From: an uncultured Clostridia bacterium
GTDB taxonomy: Bacteria > Bacillota > Clostridia > Oscillospirales > Ruminococcaceae
Assembly: GCA_947175045.1 (NCBI GenBank)
Contig: CAMWLH010000073.1
Coordinates: 1-8,467, forward strand
DNA length: 8,467 bases
Direction: 5' to 3'
Part shown: piece by piece, positions 5,397-8,467 of the stretch
How the letters are laid out: every line of letters begins with the position of its first letter
How positions within the stretch are numbered: position 1 is the stretch's first letter
Notes under the pieces: generated by a model
Seen by the model: the letters and a program-made list of their open reading frames with translations, nothing else
What the model was told of the DNA's origin: nothing
The model's database searches: none
Position numbers and translations under genes: made by a program

Positions 5397-8300
5397 TAAA
5401 CTCAACCTCTATAATCGAATAGTCAATAAATGGTTTAAAATTACCGGAGAAACCATCATAGTGTTGAAGAATATACCAAGCTCTAAAACCATCCTGAGCG
5501 TAATTAAGCCACTTAGTTTTTGGATCAATATCATTATAATCTAGACCAAAATGATCATAAACTGTAAATCTAAGTTTCCCGTTAAAGTTAGTACCATCAA
5601 ATTGATAATCCGTTATTTCAACGTAATTGCCCCAAGTATCATTAATTAAAATCTTCAGTCTAAAAAGATCATCAAAAATAGGTCGGTTAACTTCTGAGTT
5701 CATATACTTAAACACATGATCATCTCCACACCTGTTTTTGTTTGTTTTGTGGTTAAATGTTACAGAACGCAAATCGCCACAGTATTTGGAAAGTTCATCA
5801 ATTACCAGAGCTTTAACTGCATCAATATAATTTATCATTGAAGGCTCTTCACTAACCAACTTGTTTAGCAAATCATCTTTAAAGTCTTTTCCACCATTAA
5901 ATGACGCGTTGTAAAATTTAGTAGCCAATCTTGCATATTCACTATAATATCTCCCATCGTGTGCGTAAAACAGAAGTAAATCGTAAAATCTATCTTTTAA
6001 TTCCTTTTCATCACAAGATTCTATATCTTCTACCATGCGTGTTAATGATTTAGCACGAAAGTCTTCAATACTCATATCATTAGACATCATGTCTTCAGCT
6101 ATGTTCCCATCCTTATCGTAGCTAGGCAATTTTTGAGTTTGATAGAAAAGCGTTTCGCTCAAAAAAGGAATTAACTTCTCGTAATCATCTTTGTCATCAA
6201 TTCCATCTCCGTCTGAATCCCTATTCCAAGGATTGGACGTAATAGGAAGAACCTTAATTATTTTAGTAGAGTCGAGCCAAGTGAAGTTGCTCATATCCTG
6301 AGGGTAGAATGTTTCCATCCAATCATAATATGTCCAACACTCGTAGACGTTGGAAGAAGGTTTTTTAAGATGAACCCAATCGACCTCCTCATAATCTTTC
6401 AACCCATCCATATCATAGTCAGAAAGAGAACCTATGATTATAAGGTTATTTGTATGATTGGCATCTTCATCAAAATATTCTGCCGGAATGGTGTTGAAAT
6501 CGCTCATTATAACATGCCCGCTGACATCAACACAATTTTTCTTTTTTTCGGGCTCAGGATTAACAACGACGCTATCTACCTTACCTGTAGAGTTATAGAT
6601 GTGTTGAGTGATTTTGGGGCTAAAGCTATCAAGGTTTGTACCTGCATACCCATCGGTAACAGCAATCAAATTGATAAAGTTGTCGCCCAATTTGGTTCTC
6701 GAAGGATCATACAGAATGCTGAAGTTTATATCCTTATCGGTAATATTCTGAATGCCGTTGATAATATCGTCGACAGTCATATCAGCAGACCACTGGCTGT
6801 ATTCATCAAACACAAGAAAATTGAATTTTGTGGCAGCCGGACGATAACCAAGATTTGCCGCCATTTCCAAAGCCTCTCCGTGGAGACTGTTTTCGGTAGT
6901 AGTGGATTGTTCTATTAAGTTCACATAATCATTAAGCGCGGAAAACTGAGAATTTGTAAACCAGCCGCTTTGCACAGGAGTTTTGCTTGCCCAGAACTGA
7001 GTTACGCAAATTCTTGCGCTGTCGCACATATCAAAAATCTTTTCGCTTGCGGAGATGATATTTGCCTTTACGTTATCAAAATTTTCCTGCAGATTGTCAG
7101 TACAATCCAAAATGAAAACCACATCAACAGGCTTTATCTTCTGCTCATCGGCAGACGCGGACATGGTGTACAATATCGGAAATGAGTCAATGGCAGTAGC
7201 TTCGCCATCGCTGATCTCTTCACAGAAAAAGCCTTCGCTGAAATCAAAGATTTCCTCCAATTCTTCCAAGGAGTACCGATGGCTTACATCTTCATTATAG
7301 CATATTTCCTCGTCGTAGTCAAGAGAAAGCGTGGAAATTTCGCTTTCATTTTCATACTGATCGGGAACAATATCCATTTCATAGAACCACTGATCCAAAT
7401 CAACCACAAAGTAATCGCCCAGCTCGTTGGCGCTGACTTTTAATGTGTTTGCTGTATCATCATATTCTACGCTTACGGGATACATGATATTGTATTCCTT
7501 GCTGTAATGGAAAACTGCATAGCGATTAAGCCCCGCGAGCTCAATGCTGTCGGGATAGTTTCTTGTGGAATTAACGGTAGTCTGCGGAATTTCAAATTTC
7601 AGCACGGCACTGTCAACCTTGAGATTTTCGGCATAGTTAATCTCAAAAACCTTGCCCAGAACCGATGGATTGGTGCTTGTAATATACGAGAATCCGCTCT
7701 CGTCAATTGTGGCGGAGTTATTTGCGTAACCGGTCGCATTAATATCCACAGTCAGTTTATAAGCGTTATCTGCGTTTATCGCGTCAAGATCGCTGTTGTC
7801 AATGCTCTGTGCAAATATTTCCTCGTTATCGGGCACATCGTTATTATCCGAATCTGTTGATGTAGGATCAAGCCCAAGCGCTATCTCGTCACTGTCACTT
7901 ATTCCATCACCATCGGTATCCGGATTCAACGGATCGGTTTCATAAACGAATATTTCTTCATAGTCGGTAAGTCCGTCGTAATCCGTATCCTTAAGAGTCA
8001 AGTCAGTGCTGTATTCAAGCTCCTGCAGATTGGTCAGACCATCGCCGTCATAATCTTCCTCGCCGTCCTCGATGCCGTTTTCATCCGTATCTTTATAGAG
8101 CGGATCGGTGCCGACAAGCATAACCTCAATGAAATCGGAAAGACCATCGCCGTCAGTATCCTGCTTATTGATGTCAGAACCAAAAATATGCTCGTAAAAA
8201 TCGATCAAGCCGTCACCGTCAGTGTCGGTTTTCTCCATAACGTAGCCATAATCCTCATCTGCAAGCATTTTAATAATGTTAGAGACAAGTACAAAGCCGT

Positions 8301-8467
8301 CGTCAAGAGTCTGAGCTGCCTTTATGTACAATGCGGAAACAACTCCGTCTATTCCAAAGCCATATTCGTTTTTGTTGGTTGTTCCATACAATTCGTAGTT
8401 ATCACCATCAAGAGACGTATAGATACTGTATGTACCGCCTTCAACAGTACTGAAAAGATTTACATTT
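5383..8467 (-). CDS. Polymorphic-toxin-like protein: TSP3 stalk, VWA-like domain, C-terminal DUF3289-like domain; 5' end outside window
   Basis: The frame stays open to the right edge (1027 residues visible), so the real start and any export signal lie upstream; the TTG at 8391 is not a convincing start. Counting from 8391, residues 55-190 hold seven TSP3 motifs (DTDGDGLID and relatives). Residues 210-340 are a beta-rich domain of unknown name ending GDYFVVDLDQWF. Residues 420-590 are VWA-like (VVFILDCTDN) with a degenerate MIDAS motif. Two more calcium-type motifs follow (DYDMDGLKD about 658, DSDGDGIDD about 725). Residues about 745-1002 match what I remember of DUF3289: FYQTQK with AEDMMSNDMS at the front, then INDTWGNYVEI, FTVYDHFGLD and RAWYILQHYD near the end. 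DUF3289 is known mainly from enterobacterial proteins, and its activity is unestablished to my knowledge. The stop is TAG. The layout of conserved scaffold, AT-rich tip and overlapping small membrane gene suggests a contact or secreted antibacterial effector (inference). Confidence 0.88.
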   Translation of the reverse strand, partial: NVNLFSTVEGGTYSIYTSLDGDNYELYGTTNKNEYGFGIDGVVSALYIKAAQTLDDGFVLVSNIIKMLADEDYGYVMEKTDTDGDGLIDFYEHIFGSDINKQDTDGDGLSDFIEVMLVGTDPLYKDTDENGIEDGEEDYDGDGLTNLQELEYSTDLTLKDTDYDGLTDYEEIFVYETDPLNPDTDGDGISDSDEIALGLDPTSTDSDNNDVPDNEEIFAQSIDNSDLDAINADNAYKLTVDINATGYANNSATIDESGFSYITSTNPSVLGKVFEINYAENLKVDSAVLKFEIPQTTVNSTRNYPDSIELAGLNRYAVFHYSKEYNIMYPVSVEYDDTANTLKVSANELGDYFVVDLDQWFYEMDIVPDQYENESEISTLSLDYDEEICYNEDVSHRYSLEELEEIFDFSEGFFCEEISDGEATAIDSFPILYTMSASADEQKIKPVDVVFILDCTDNLQENFDNVKANIISASEKIFDMCDSARICVTQFWASKTPVQSGWFTNSQFSALNDYVNLIEQSTTTENSLHGEALEMAANLGYRPAATKFNFLVFDEYSQWSADMTVDDIINGIQNITDKDINFSILYDPSRTKLGDNFINLIAVTDGYAGTNLDSFSPKITQHIYNSTGKVDSVVVNPEPEKKKNCVDVSGHVIMSDFNTIPAEYFDEDANHTNNLIIIGSLSDYDMDGLKDYEEVDWVHLKKPSSNVYECWTYYDWMETFYPQDMSNFTWLDSTKIIKVLPITSNPWNRDSDGDGIDDKDDYEKLIPFLSETLFYQTQKLPSYDKDGNIAEDMMSNDMSIEDFRAKSLTRMVEDIESCDEKELKDRFYDLLLFYAHDGRYYSEYARLATKFYNASFNGGKDFKDDLLNKLVSEEPSMINYIDAVKALVIDELSKYCGDLRSVTFNHKTNKNRCGDDHVFKYMNSEVNRPIFDDLFRLKILINDTWGNYVEITDYQFDGTNFNGKLRFTVYDHFGLDYNDIDPKTKWLNYAQDGFRAWYILQHYDGFSGNFKPFIDYSIIEVEFNGKV

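Noticed and set aside
5403..5405. TTG at 5405 as the immunity-gene start
   Set aside because: AGAGG directly touches it. The ATG at 5394-5396 has 9-base spacing and gives a normal membrane-protein start.
6370..6918. Plus-strand 182-codon frame inside the toxin gene
   Set aside because: It is antisense to a continuous, domain-bearing frame and shows no ribosome binding site or family resemblance.
8389..8391. TTG at 8391 as the start of the toxin gene
   Set aside because: The frame continues open to the window edge with protein-like sequence (STVEGGTYSIYTSLDGDNYE), and no ribosome binding site precedes the TTG.

Overview
The window looks like an accessory region of a Gram-positive Clostridia genome, most likely a rumen or gut Ruminococcus-type (Oscillospiraceae) bacterium. 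The reasons are the strong AGGAGG ribosome binding sites, Sec signal peptides, a CBM2-like cellulose-binding protein, large thrombospondin-type-3 (TSP3) and VWA surface proteins, and a clostridial-style AgrD/AgrB peptide-signalling locus. The assignment is inferred from gene content only. Every gene I can support lies on the minus strand, so transcription runs from high to low coordinates. Both edges cut through genes.

Region 1 (8467 down to 4848) is a polymorphic-toxin module. The gene at 5383-8467 lacks its 5' end. It carries a TSP3 calcium-binding repeat stalk, an unnamed beta-rich domain, a degenerate VWA-like domain, two more TSP3-like motifs and a C-terminal domain that I recognise as DUF3289-like. 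A 182-residue membrane-anchored protein (4848-5396) overlaps its stop by 14 bases and is the candidate immunity protein. The toxin tip and the immunity gene are visibly more AT-rich than the conserved scaffold. A Rho-independent terminator (4782-4812) closes this unit.

Region 2 (about 4770 down to 3866) is a compact agrDB locus. An extended -10 promoter sits below a 22-bp-spaced imperfect direct repeat, typical of a LytTR (AgrA-like) activator site. It drives a 51-residue AgrD autoinducer precursor, missed by simple length-based gene calling, and then agrB, coupled through a TAATG overlap. agrB has one in-frame TAG exactly between the catalytic His and Cys. The rest of the protein is intact and in the same frame. 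No agrC or agrA is present in the window.

Region 3 (3719 down to 1) holds two secreted proteins 15 bases apart. The first is a 363-residue exported protein of unknown function. The second is a large protein, truncated by the window edge, with a signal peptide, two CBM2-like modules, an acidic Ser/Thr/Glu linker, TSP3 repeats, and the same beta-rich and VWA-like domains as the toxin of region 1. It is therefore a paralogous scaffold and may carry its own effector domain beyond base 1.

Working model (inference): a quorum-sensing peptide locus sits between two TSP3/VWA surface or effector genes and may control the downstream secreted pair. The in-frame stop in agrB means this signal is either dead, recoded, or mis-sequenced.
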